Positions 16,536 to 25,319 of a DNA stretch of 64,000 nt are shown in pieces. The DNA comes from Peptococcaceae bacterium 1109. Lineage in GTDB: Bacteria; Bacillota; Limnochordia; Darwinibacteriales; Darwinibacteriaceae. The position numbers were made by a program, and so were the translations under genes. The notes under the pieces were generated by a model. It did no database searches. It was given only the letters and a program-made list of their open reading frames with translations, and was not told the DNA's origin. The stretch spans positions 119,297 through 183,296 of the forward strand of contig LDJB01000001.1 in assembly GCA_001028815.1 (NCBI GenBank), read 5' to 3'. Each line of letters begins with the position of its first letter. Position 1 is the stretch's first letter.

Positions 16536-17203
16536 ATACTTCCACAATGACAGGCGGTGCCGCGGTGGTGGAGGATGGGAAGCTCATAGGGGAGTACGTC
16601 CTCAACATTCGGACCACCCATTCCGAGCGGCTCCTCCCAGCTATCGAGCGGCTCTTGAATGATTCGTGCCTCACTCTCCACGACATGGAGGGGATCGCGG
16701 TGGTAACGGGCCCTGGGTCATTTACAGGCATCCGCATCGGGGTGGCCACAGCCAAAGGCTTTGCCTATGCCCTCCAGAAGAAGCTTGTGGGAGTGACAAC
16801 TCTGGAGGCCTTTGCGCGCCAATTTCGGTCCTTTCCTGGCATTGTGGTCCCCATGATTGACTCTCGCCGCTCGGAGGTCTATGCCCAGGCCTTTCAGGAA
16901 GGGGAAGCCATAGGAGAGCCTTGGAATGAGCACATTGATAAGGTCCTGGAGTGGTGCCGCTTGCAGGGCCAACCGTGTATGATCGTCGGGGATGGCGCTT
17001 TGGCCTATCAAGAGAAGATCGAGCAGGGGCTTCCTGAGGCAGTAATCCCACCGCCGGAGTTCGCCCTGCTGAGGCCCGCAGCTGTGGCAGGCCTGGGCTG
17101 GGCCAAACTGCAGGCCGGTGAAGGGAGAGATCCTTTCGCGGTGAACCCTGTATATCTGCGCAAGACGGAGGCGGAAATCAAGTGGATGGAAAAGAGCAAT
17201 TAG
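16517..17203 (+). CDS. tsaB: TsaB, tRNA t6A37 complex subunit
   Basis: A 228-residue ASKHA-fold partner that forms the TsaBDE complex needed for threonylcarbamoyl transfer to tRNA. The N-terminus reads LGIDTSTMTGG, and GPGSFTGIRIGVATAKGFA near 66-84 is the TsaB signature. The TTG at 16517 has AGGGGAGG seven bases upstream, within tsaE; an in-frame ATG at 16466 lacks this spacing. It overlaps tsaE by 19 bases and rimI by 22 bases, so translation of the operon is tightly coupled. Confidence 0.94.
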   Translation: MYVLGIDTSTMTGGAAVVEDGKLIGEYVLNIRTTHSERLLPAIERLLNDSCLTLHDMEGIAVVTGPGSFTGIRIGVATAKGFAYALQKKLVGVTTLEAFARQFRSFPGIVVPMIDSRRSEVYAQAFQEGEAIGEPWNEHIDKVLEWCRLQGQPCMIVGDGALAYQEKIEQGLPEAVIPPPEFALLRPAAVAGLGWAKLQAGEGRDPFAVNPVYLRKTEAEIKWMEKSN

Positions 17204-17670
17204 TGTTCCGGCCCATGCAGGTGCGGGATATCCCCGGCGTGCAGATTGTAGAGCGGCAGTGCTTTACCATCCCCTGGTCCCGGGGTATTTTCCACAGTGA
17301 GCTCACTAAGAACGATAACGCCTTTTACGTTGTGGCGGAGCTGGACGGTGAGATTATTGGCTATGCTGGCGTGTGGATCATCCTCGATGAGGGGCACGTC
17401 ACCAACATCGCTGTACACCCTAAATACCAGCGGCGGGGAATCGGCCGCCAGCTAATGGAGGCGATAACTGCCTTTGCTGCAGGCCGGGGGGCGGTGCGCA
17501 TGACCTTAGAAGTCAGGGTGAGCAACTTCGTCGCGCAAGACCTCTATAAGAAACTTGGCTATGAAATCTGTGGAGTGCGGAAGGGCTATTACCAGGACAC
17601 CAAAGAAGATGCTTACATTATGTGGAAGGACTTGAGGTTGGATGAGAAGTGGATTGACGCTGGGAATTGA
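17182..17670 (+). CDS. rimI: RimI-type ribosomal protein N-acetyltransferase
   Basis: A 162-residue GNAT acetyltransferase, the RimI type that acetylates the N-terminal residue of ribosomal protein S18. The acetyl-CoA loop is QRRGIGRQLM (near residue 89-98), preceded by VTNIAVHP, and the C-terminal NFVAQDLYKKLGYE is characteristic. The GTG at 17182 has GGAGG ten bases upstream; GTG at 17203 is an alternative. It lies between tsaB and tsaD, a common arrangement in Firmicutes. Confidence 0.92.
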   Translation: MDGKEQLVFRPMQVRDIPGVQIVERQCFTIPWSRGIFHSELTKNDNAFYVVAELDGEIIGYAGVWIILDEGHVTNIAVHPKYQRRGIGRQLMEAITAFAAGRGAVRMTLEVRVSNFVAQDLYKKLGYEICGVRKGYYQDTKEDAYIMWKDLRLDEKWIDAGN

Positions 17671-18661
17671 GACAAGCTGCGACGAAACCGCCGCAGCAGT
17701 GGTACAGGACGGGACCAAGATCCTGTCTAATATAGTCCTTTCTCAGATCGATATACATCGCAAGTACGGTGGGGTTGTCCCAGAGATAGCATCCCGCAAG
17801 CACATTGAAGCCATGGTTCCTGTAATCAATGAAGCGCTGGGCGGGGCAGGAGTTGCCTTAGGGGATATCGAGGTAATCGCAGTGACCTCAGGGCCTGGCC
17901 TTGTGGGCAGCCTCTTGGTGGGGATTGCCGCAGCCAAGTCATTGGCTTTCGCCTTAGAGAAGCCCCTTGTGGGCGTGAATCACATCGAAGGGCATATCTA
18001 TGCCAACTTCCTGGATCGGGAAGACCTTTCGCCACCCTTTGTGTGCCTCACTGTTTCCGGGGGCCATACTGATCTCCTCTTAATCCCTGAACTAGGCCGC
18101 TACGAAATCCTCGGCCGTACACGGGATGATGCGGCAGGGGAGGCCTTTGACAAGATTGCCCGTGTCCTAGGGTTGCCCTACCCAGGCGGGCCTCAGATAG
18201 AGAAGCTCGCACAGAGAGGGGATAAGAGAGCCTTCGACTTTCCCCGGGGCCTAAGCGAGGCAGGAAACTTCGACTTTTCCTTCAGCGGCCTTAAGACCGC
18301 TGCTCTTAACCGCCTCAATCAAGCGCAGCAGAAGGGGGAGGAGATCAACCTGCCTGACTTTGCTGCCAGTTTCCAATGGGCTATCATTGATGTGCTCACA
18401 ACAAAACTTATGGCAGCGGCGGAGTTGTACGGAGTGGAGCAGGTGGTGCTCTCAGGGGGAGTGGCAGCCAACACCACGTTCCGGGCTTATGTTCAGGAGC
18501 AGGCCAATGCTGCGGGGATGGAAGTGTGGTACCCGCCCAAGCACCTTTGCACTGACAACGCAGCCATGATTGCCAGCGCAGGGTATTTCCGCTACCGTGC
18601 AGGCGTGCGCAGCGGCTTTGATTTGAATGCTTTGCCTAATCTCAGGTTGGGAAACGATTAG
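17642..18661 (+). CDS. tsaD: TsaD, tRNA N6-threonylcarbamoyladenosine transferase
   Basis: A 339-residue catalytic subunit that transfers the threonylcarbamoyl group to A37 of tRNA. The start region has LGIETSCDETAAA (8-20), the metal-binding histidines are in NHIEGHIYAN (near 111-120), and GGHTDLLL and the C-terminal LSGGVAANTTFR and DNAAMIA motifs are conserved. Length is normal. The ATG overlaps rimI by 29 bases. It completes the t6A set in this operon; the partner TsaC, which makes the adenylate, is not in the window. Confidence 0.96.
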   Translation: MRSGLTLGIETSCDETAAAVVQDGTKILSNIVLSQIDIHRKYGGVVPEIASRKHIEAMVPVINEALGGAGVALGDIEVIAVTSGPGLVGSLLVGIAAAKSLAFALEKPLVGVNHIEGHIYANFLDREDLSPPFVCLTVSGGHTDLLLIPELGRYEILGRTRDDAAGEAFDKIARVLGLPYPGGPQIEKLAQRGDKRAFDFPRGLSEAGNFDFSFSGLKTAALNRLNQAQQKGEEINLPDFAASFQWAIIDVLTTKLMAAAELYGVEQVVLSGGVAANTTFRAYVQEQANAAGMEVWYPPKHLCTDNAAMIASAGYFRYRAGVRSGFDLNALPNLRLGND

Positions 18662-18672
18662 GAGTGTCAGCT

Positions 18673-19368
18673 ATGGAGATTGACTTAGTTTTTACCCCCG
18701 GGGAGCTGGCCTATTGCGATCTGCGGGGCAAGACGGCAGTGGTGATTGATGTCTTTCGTTTTACTACTGCAGCCCTGTCAGCGCTGGAGGCTGGTGCCGC
18801 GGGGATTTTTGTGGTCAAGGAAGTTGAACAAGCCTTTCAGATGCGAGAGCAAGACCCCAGCCTAATCCTGGCGGGGGAACGGCAGGCCCTCAAGGTGCCC
18901 GGCTTTGACTTCGGCAACTCTCCTCTGGAGTTCACAGAGGAAGTACGGGGTAAGCGCATCATCTGGTGCACCACCAACGGTACCAATGCGGTGGCCATGG
19001 CTCAACAGGCGGAGGAAGTCATCCTCGCCTCACTGCGTTCCGCGGAGGTTGTCGCCCAGTATGTCCAGGAGCAGAAACGGGACTGTATCCTGATCCCAGC
19101 GGGCCTTAGAGGCCGGTACTCACTGGAAGATACGTGGTGTGCGGGATACATTGCCCAGCACTTTCACGGCGGGGTTTTGAGCGACAGCGCCAAGGCCGCG
19201 CTTTGCATTATGCAGGCGTGGGACGTAAAGGACCTCAAGGCATCCCGCCACGGACAGGTCTTGGCAAGCCTGGCCCTCACAGCAGATGTGGAATATTGCT
19301 TGGCACTGAACGCCAGCAGAAACGTGATCAAGCAAGACCCAATATCTGGATGGTGTAGCCTAATCTAG
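18673..19368 (+). CDS. comB: ComB-like 2-phosphosulfolactate phosphatase family protein
   Basis: A 231-residue member of the ComB family, which dephosphorylates 2-phosphosulfolactate to sulfolactate, an early step of coenzyme M synthesis in methanogens and of sulfolactate production in some spore formers. Family landmarks are VVIDVFRFTT near residue 22-31, AGERQ near 58, FGNSP near 72, and CTTNGT near 95-100. The ATG at 18673 has GGAG upstream; a GTG nine bases earlier sits inside that site. It follows tsaD by 11 bases and is probably cotranscribed. No other sulfolactate gene is nearby, so the substrate here is an inference from the family. Confidence 0.85.
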   Translation: MEIDLVFTPGELAYCDLRGKTAVVIDVFRFTTAALSALEAGAAGIFVVKEVEQAFQMREQDPSLILAGERQALKVPGFDFGNSPLEFTEEVRGKRIIWCTTNGTNAVAMAQQAEEVILASLRSAEVVAQYVQEQKRDCILIPAGLRGRYSLEDTWCAGYIAQHFHGGVLSDSAKAALCIMQAWDVKDLKASRHGQVLASLALTADVEYCLALNASRNVIKQDPISGWCSLI

Positions 19369-19407
19369 GGTGGATAGACTAGCTAGAGAGAGCTTTTGGG
19401 AGCAAAG

Positions 19408-19449
19408 GGAAAATAACCCGTATTCTTTGGCGAATATGACGGATTTTCC
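19408..19449. repeat. Imperfect inverted repeat upstream of the groESL promoter
   Basis: GGAAAAT (19408-19414) pairs with ATTTTCC (19443-19449); inside it CCG / CGG and TATTC / GAATA pair with a TTTGGC loop and a short bulge. No T-run follows, so it is a poor terminator. It could be a regulator site or a remnant terminator of the comB operon. Confidence 0.4.
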
Positions 19450-19473
19450 TTGCCTGTGCCTTTCTGGCAGAGT

Positions 19474-19502
19474 TTGCAAATAGAGTGGTCCTCAGTTAAG
19501 AT
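19474..19502 (+). promoter_or_regulatory. Sigma-A promoter for groESL
   Basis: TTGCAA (19474-19479), 17-nt spacer, TAAGAT (19497-19502), immediately upstream of the CIRCE operator. Confidence 0.82.
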
Positions 19503-19513
19503 ATGAGTGAGGT

Positions 19514-19540
19514 TTAGCACTCACAGCAGGTGAGTGCTAA
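19514..19540 (+). promoter_or_regulatory. CIRCE element (HrcA operator)
   Basis: Exact TTAGCACTC-N9-GAGTGCTAA (19514-19522 and 19532-19540). This is the operator bound by the heat-shock repressor HrcA, which is recycled by GroEL. It lies in the transcribed leader between the promoter and groES. Confidence 0.98.
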
Positions 19541-19579
19541 CAACAGTTAGGCGACCAACAGACAAAGGAGGTACACCAC

Positions 19580-19867
19580 TTGAACATCAAACCATTAGCT
19601 GATCGAGTTGTGTTGAAAGTGCTCGAGGCTGAAGAAAAAACTGCCAGTGGCATCGTTCTGCCTGACACAGCAAAGGAGAAGCCACAGCAGGGTAAGATCC
19701 TTGCAGTTGGGCCAGGAAAAGTGACTGAGGACGGCAAGACCATCCCCATGTCGGTGAAAGAGGGCGACATCGTCTTGTTTGCCAAGTACGCCGGCACCGA
19801 AGTGAAGTACAAGGGCGAAGAACTGCTCATCATGAAGGAATCCGATATTCTGGCGATCGTTGATTAA
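19580..19867 (+). CDS. groES: GroES co-chaperonin
   Basis: A 95-residue co-chaperonin that caps the GroEL chamber. The sequence has the family opening ([25 protein letters not shown]), the mobile loop and the closing [15 protein letters not shown]. The TTG start is set by AAAGGAGGT at 19564-19572. It is controlled by the promoter and CIRCE element directly upstream and followed by groEL 29 bases later. Confidence 0.97.
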   Translation: MNIKPLADRVVLKVLEAEEKTASGIVLPDTAKEKPQQGKILAVGPGKVTEDGKTIPMSVKEGDIVLFAKYAGTEVKYKGEELLIMKESDILAIVD

Positions 19868-19875
19868 TCTACTGA

Positions 19876-21516
<1,641 letters not shown>

Positions 21517-21543
21517 GAAATAAAGCAAAGGGTATGCTAGATG

Positions 21544-21573
21544 AGGGATCCTGCCACAGGCAGGATCCCTTTT
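21544..21573 (+). terminator. Rho-independent terminator after groESL
   Basis: Perfect 12-bp stem AGGGATCCTGCC / GGCAGGATCCCT with an ACA loop, followed by TTT. Confidence 0.92.
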
Positions 21574-21650
21574 AAGTTAACACCCGATTTACAAGGGATC
21601 CCCAGCGTATGTGGAGAAGATTCAGTATACAGAGAGGAAGGGAATGGCTG

Positions 21651-22895
21651 TTGGAGACCGTATTCGTACTAGATTTAGATGCCTCACGCAGTCTGCATAT
21701 TGCCAGGCGAGTGAGGCAGTGCAGGGTCTATTGTGAGATCGTCCCTTCTGGCATTACCGCTGATGAGATAAGGCGCCGCCAGCCCCGGGGCCTTATTTTG
21801 CCCCAGGGGAATGGGTCAGCGCGGCTTAATGCATCGGAAGTGTCCCAAGAGCTCGCTGGCCTGGGGATACCAGTGCTGGAGGTAGGCGATCCTGATCCAG
21901 CTCTCCTGGAGGATTTCCTCACCCGCATCTGCGGATGCTCCCCCACGTGGACAATGGATGCTTTCGCCAAGGCTTCCATCAGTGAGATCAGAGCGCGTAT
22001 CGGCGAGGGTAAGGTAATCTGCGGCTTGAGCGGCGGTGTTGATTCTGCCGTTGCCGCCGTCCTGGTGCAGCAGGCTGTTGGCTCCCAGCTTACCTGCATC
22101 TACGTTGACCACGGCTTGATGCGCAAGGGCGAAACTGAGCAGGTGCTCCGCACTTTCCGAGACGGCTTTCAGATGAACTTGGTGCATGTGGATGCCCGGG
22201 AGCGATTCCTCAAGGCGCTTGCGGGTGTGACTGACCCGGAGGCAAAGCGCAAGATTATCGGCAGGGAGTTTGTCCGCGTTTTTGAAGAAGAAGCTCGCAA
22301 GCTAGGGGATGCCCAGTTCCTAGTTCAGGGAACTGTTTATCCAGATGTCATCGAAAGCGGGACGAAAGCCGCGGCCGTGGTAAAATCCCACCACAACGTG
22401 GGGGGCCTGCCAGAAGACCTCCAGTTCCAGTTAGTGGAGCCACTGCGGCAGCTGTTCAAAGATGAAGTGCGGCTCCTCGCGGAAACACTAGGCCTTCCGG
22501 AAGAGATTGCTTGGCGGCATCCGTTTCCCGGGCCGGGATTAGGCGTAAGAGTAATGGGCGAGGTTACCTGGGAGAAGCTGGAGATCCTCCGAGAAGCAGA
22601 TGCCATCGCCATGGAGGAAATTCGGGCTGCAGGTTTGTACCGGGATATCTGGCAAGCCTTTGTGGTCCTAACGGATACGCGCACAGTGGGTGCCCGGGAC
22701 GGTGCCCGGACCTATGAGTACGCCGCGGCACTGCGGGCTGTAAACAGCGAGGACGCCATGACTGCCCAGTGGGTCAGGCTGCCCTATGATGTCCTAGAAC
22801 GCATCAGCTACCGCATCCTCCATGAAGTGCCGGGGATAAACCGGGTTGTGTATGATATAAGTTCCAAACCGCCCGCCACCATCGAGTGGGAGTAG
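21651..22895 (+). CDS. guaA: GMP synthase with a degenerate, shortened glutaminase domain
   Basis: GMP synthase aminates XMP to GMP. This 414-residue form keeps a complete ATP-pyrophosphatase domain (SGGVDS at 127-132, [10 protein letters not shown], then YPDVIESG and HHNVGGLP) and the C-terminal dimerisation domain ending IEWE. The N-terminal part is only about 110 residues, against about 190-200 in normal enzymes. The first 55 residues match the start of the glutaminase fold ([26 protein letters not shown]), but the nucleophile motif (CYGMQ) and the His-Glu (FHPE) are both absent, and the frame goes from [12 protein letters not shown] straight to FLTRICGCS. It is therefore expected to use free ammonia or a separate glutaminase. 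The TTG at 21651 has GAGGAAGGG upstream. No frameshift is needed. Confidence 0.9.
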   Translation: METVFVLDLDASRSLHIARRVRQCRVYCEIVPSGITADEIRRRQPRGLILPQGNGSARLNASEVSQELAGLGIPVLEVGDPDPALLEDFLTRICGCSPTWTMDAFAKASISEIRARIGEGKVICGLSGGVDSAVAAVLVQQAVGSQLTCIYVDHGLMRKGETEQVLRTFRDGFQMNLVHVDARERFLKALAGVTDPEAKRKIIGREFVRVFEEEARKLGDAQFLVQGTVYPDVIESGTKAAAVVKSHHNVGGLPEDLQFQLVEPLRQLFKDEVRLLAETLGLPEEIAWRHPFPGPGLGVRVMGEVTWEKLEILREADAIAMEEIRAAGLYRDIWQAFVVLTDTRTVGARDGARTYEYAAALRAVNSEDAMTAQWVRLPYDVLERISYRILHEVPGINRVVYDISSKPPATIEWE

Positions 22896-22937
22896 TACAT
22901 GCAGTGCACCGGTCGTTTTTAAGGGGGGAATGACGCC

Positions 22938-23576
22938 ATGCGTTTGAAATACGATGAGAACGGGCTTATTCCAGCAATTGTCCAAGATGACCAAGGGCGA
23001 GTACTGATGATGGCTTACATGAACGAAGAAGCCTTCAACAAGACGCTGCAGACAGGTGAGACCTGGTTCTACAGCCGCCGCCGCCAAGGCATTTGGCATA
23101 AGGGGGAACAAGGGGGTAACATTCAGCAGGTCAAGCGGATCACTGTGGATTGTGACCGGGATTCACTGCTGATCACTGTTAACCAGCACGGGCATGGGGC
23201 ATGTGATGACGAGGAAGGAGAGTACTCCTGCTTCCACAACATCTTGATGTCCGATGGCCCAGAACAGTTGGATCTTAAGCCCACTCGGGAAATCCTATCG
23301 TGGCTCTACTCAACTATTGAAGACCGGCGCCGTTCGCCGAAGGTCGGTTCTTACACGAACTACCTCATAGAGAACGGCTTGGACAAGATTCTCAAAGCCG
23401 TTGGCGAGGAAGCTGCGGAAGTTCTCATCGCTGCGAAGAATGAAGGGCCGGACGAACTTGTTTATGAGGTCAGCGATTTGCTTTATCACCTGCTTGTACT
23501 CCTTGTGTTCAAGCAGGTCAAGTTAGAAGCAGTTTATAATGAACTGGTGGCAAGGTCTAATATTCCGCAATCGTAA
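22938..23576 (+). CDS. hisIE: HisIE: phosphoribosyl-AMP cyclohydrolase / phosphoribosyl-ATP pyrophosphatase
   Basis: A 212-residue bifunctional enzyme for histidine synthesis steps 2 and 3. HisI occupies about residues 1-115 (TWFYSRRRQGIWHKG, the metal-binding DCDRDSLL and the CFHN motif). HisE follows from about 120 (SYTNYLIENGLDKILKAVGEE, AAEVLIAAKN), an all-helical MazG-like fold. The ATG has AAGGGGGGAA upstream. No other his gene lies in the window, so it stands apart from the rest of the pathway. It is followed by a hairpin that belongs to the control of the next gene. Confidence 0.95.
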   Translation: MRLKYDENGLIPAIVQDDQGRVLMMAYMNEEAFNKTLQTGETWFYSRRRQGIWHKGEQGGNIQQVKRITVDCDRDSLLITVNQHGHGACDDEEGEYSCFHNILMSDGPEQLDLKPTREILSWLYSTIEDRRRSPKVGSYTNYLIENGLDKILKAVGEEAAEVLIAAKNEGPDELVYEVSDLLYHLLVLLVFKQVKLEAVYNELVARSNIPQS

Positions 23577-23583
23577 ATAAGCC

Positions 23584-23613
23584 GAATGAAATATCACCTC
23601 TCACTCATAGGAT
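23584..23613 (+). promoter_or_regulatory. Candidate sporulation (sigma-E-like) promoter within the hairpin before the carboxypeptidase-like gene
   Basis: GAATGAA (23584-23590), 15-nt spacer, CATAGGAT (23606-23613). The -10 differs at one fixed position from the sigma-E type CATAnAnT. The same CATAGGAT with the same 15-nt spacing occurs before spoIID at 39025. A transcript starting near 23620 would lack the 5' arm of the hairpin at 23593. Confidence 0.5.
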
Positions 23614-23639
23614 AAACTAGTCCATGGGTGAGAGGTGAT
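23593..23639 (+). promoter_or_regulatory. Hairpin sequestering the ribosome site of the carboxypeptidase-like gene
   Basis: A perfect 12-bp arm pair (ATCACCTCTCAC at 23593-23604 with GTGAGAGGTGAT at 23628-23639) covers the AGAGGTGA ribosome site of the gene starting at 23644. No T-run follows, so it is not a terminator. Readthrough mRNA from hisIE should be untranslatable for this gene. Confidence 0.75.
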
Positions 23640-23643
23640 TCGC

Positions 23644-24462
23644 GTGGAGAAGAAGATCGCGGTGTGCTTAGGGCTGATTATGCTCTGCTTGACATGGGGG
23701 GCTCCAGATGTCCCGGAACCGCCACCGCATCTGGCGGAAGCAGTAGTTGTCCTGGACCTGAGTACAGGAACAGCCCTGGCGGGTGCGAACGTGACTATGA
23801 GGCGCCAGCCTGGCCCTTTGGGGCAGCTGGCCACCGCTCTTGCTGCCCTAGACAAACTGGAGGAACGGGACTGGGTGGTGGCAAGCCCGGAAGCGGCAAG
23901 CGTCTCCGGTACCCGAAGGGGGCTCCTTCCCCACCAGGCCCTGACTGCTGGTGCCCTTGTTAGGGACATGCTGGTCCATTCGGCAAACGATGCCGCGTGG
24001 GCCTTGGCAGAGGCCGCGGCAGGTTCGGTGGGAGAGTTTGTCCAGCTCATGAACGCTAAAGCAGCTGAGATCGGCCTTCAGCACAGCCGCTTCACCAACC
24101 CGATGGGGTTGGATACCAGGGGGCAATACTCCTCTGCCCTAGATTTGGCCAAGCTTGCCCAGGCGGCCTTGGCCCATCCCATCCTGCAAGGAGCTGCAAG
24201 CCAGCAGAATTTCCTGTGGCGGTTTCCCGGAGCCACGGGGCTCAAGGCCGGCTACAGCGAGGAAGCGGGGTACTGCTGTTTGCTTTCTGCACAGCAAAAT
24301 GGCATCCAGCTCGTGGTGGCCGTCCTCGGCGCTCGCACCGAGAATCACCTGTGGCTGGATGCCATACGTTGGTTGAGATTCGGGTTTGCTCACTATGAGT
24401 CCTTACTTGAAAAACCGATGGTTGCCGATATTAACAGTAACGGGCCGTGTGCGCACCCATGA
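23644..24462 (+). CDS. D-alanyl-D-alanine carboxypeptidase-like (S11/DacF) protein lacking catalytic residues
   Basis: A 272-residue secreted homolog of DacF/PBP5 peptidases, which trim peptidoglycan stem peptides. A signal peptide (MEKKIAVCLGLIMLCL, cleavage near WGA) is followed by the serine-peptidase fold. The three active motifs are altered: the SxxK position reads PLGQ (Pro58 for Ser, Gln61 for Lys), SxN is kept as SAN (113-115), and KTG is KAG (201-203). It also lacks the usual C-terminal PBP5 domain. It is expected to be inactive, perhaps a binding protein. The GTG at 23644 follows the hairpin-covered ribosome site. Its last 60 bases overlap the convergent lipoprotein gene. A role in sporulation is inferred from the promoter-like element upstream. 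Confidence 0.82.
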   Translation: MEKKIAVCLGLIMLCLTWGAPDVPEPPPHLAEAVVVLDLSTGTALAGANVTMRRQPGPLGQLATALAALDKLEERDWVVASPEAASVSGTRRGLLPHQALTAGALVRDMLVHSANDAAWALAEAAAGSVGEFVQLMNAKAAEIGLQHSRFTNPMGLDTRGQYSSALDLAKLAQAALAHPILQGAASQQNFLWRFPGATGLKAGYSEEAGYCCLLSAQQNGIQLVVAVLGARTENHLWLDAIRWLRFGFAHYESLLEKPMVADINSNGPCAHP

Positions 24463-25140
24463 GCCGCTCCCTACCTTTGCAGGGGCGAAAAACCCTGTGG
24501 CGCCTAGGGACGGATCCCAACCGGCAAGGGCGTCCTGCACTGCCAGGACTGCTAGTTCCCCAGCGGGTTGCTTTATGGAGCCATTGAGCACCGGTTCGTA
24601 CTGGTAGTAGCGCCTGCCATTGGCCACTACCACATGGTTGATGATCCCCGATAAGGTGTTTGGGTATTCAGGGTGTCCTAAGCGGTTGAGGACCGTTGCC
24701 GCTACTGCCACCTGCCCTTTGTAGCTTTCGCCCTTGGCTTCCGCGTGCACCAGACGGGCAAGTAGATCCAGTTCTGCTTTGCTGAAACTGGTTTTCATCT
24801 TGACATCCACACTCACAGAACCGGCATTGATTACCACTTGCATGCTATGTTTGTTGTAGAATTCCTTGCTGATAGTGAGGGTATATGTTCCGTAGGGCAG
24901 GTTTTGTAGAGTGAATGCTCCGTCTTTGATTGTGGCTTTGGCCACCCCCGGGATTTCCACCGTCCCAGACCAAAGCTTCAGGCCTGAATCGCTATCCACG
25001 ACTGTACCGGCCAGGGTGCCAACTTTATTTGCCCCTCCTGGCCCCCCTGGTGTGCTTGGCACTCCAGAGCCTGTACACCCGCTGATCAGGAGTACGCCCA
25101 GGGTTAGAAAGACTAAGAAGAGTATGCTATTCCTTCTCAT
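24403..25140 (-). CDS. SleB/CwlJ-type cell-wall hydrolase lipoprotein with carboxypeptidase-regulatory-like domain
   Basis: A 245-residue lipoprotein. The lipobox LLISGC (Cys near residue 22) follows a hydrophobic signal. A Gly/Pro-rich spacer leads to a beta-sandwich domain of the carboxypeptidase-regulatory type (GTLAGTVVDSDSG... about 42-115). The C-terminal domain (about 125-245) is the Hydrolase_2 fold of SleB and CwlJ, with LVHAEAKGES carrying the catalytic Glu and VAATVLNRL. SleB/CwlJ enzymes degrade spore cortex during germination. The ATG at 25140 has GGAAAGGAA upstream; an ATG 18 bases earlier has none. The 3' end overlaps the convergent carboxypeptidase-like gene by 60 bases. Confidence 0.88.
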   Translation of the reverse strand: MRRNSILFLVFLTLGVLLISGCTGSGVPSTPGGPGGANKVGTLAGTVVDSDSGLKLWSGTVEIPGVAKATIKDGAFTLQNLPYGTYTLTISKEFYNKHSMQVVINAGSVSVDVKMKTSFSKAELDLLARLVHAEAKGESYKGQVAVAATVLNRLGHPEYPNTLSGIINHVVVANGRRYYQYEPVLNGSIKQPAGELAVLAVQDALAGWDPSLGATGFFAPAKVGSGSWVRTRPVTVNIGNHRFFK

Positions 25141-25257
25141 GCAGCAGTTCCTTTCCATTGGAGTTAAGATCTTGCTTGTTTCCCATTTCTACCTGGGGTT
25201 AGTAGTGCCCTGCTGGGAAACGCTGGTACAGCGGCTGGCCTGGGTCCGAACCTCTGT

Positions 25258-25286
25258 TTTACTAAAAGGATCCTGCCGTGTATAAT
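25258..25286 (+). promoter_or_regulatory. Sigma-A promoter for pcrA-ligA-gatCAB
   Basis: TTTACT (25258-25263), 17-nt spacer, exact TATAAT (25281-25286), 34 bases before the pcrA start. Confidence 0.7.
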
Positions 25287-25319
25287 AGAGGTAGCTTACT
25301 TGATGTAAAGGGGAATGAC

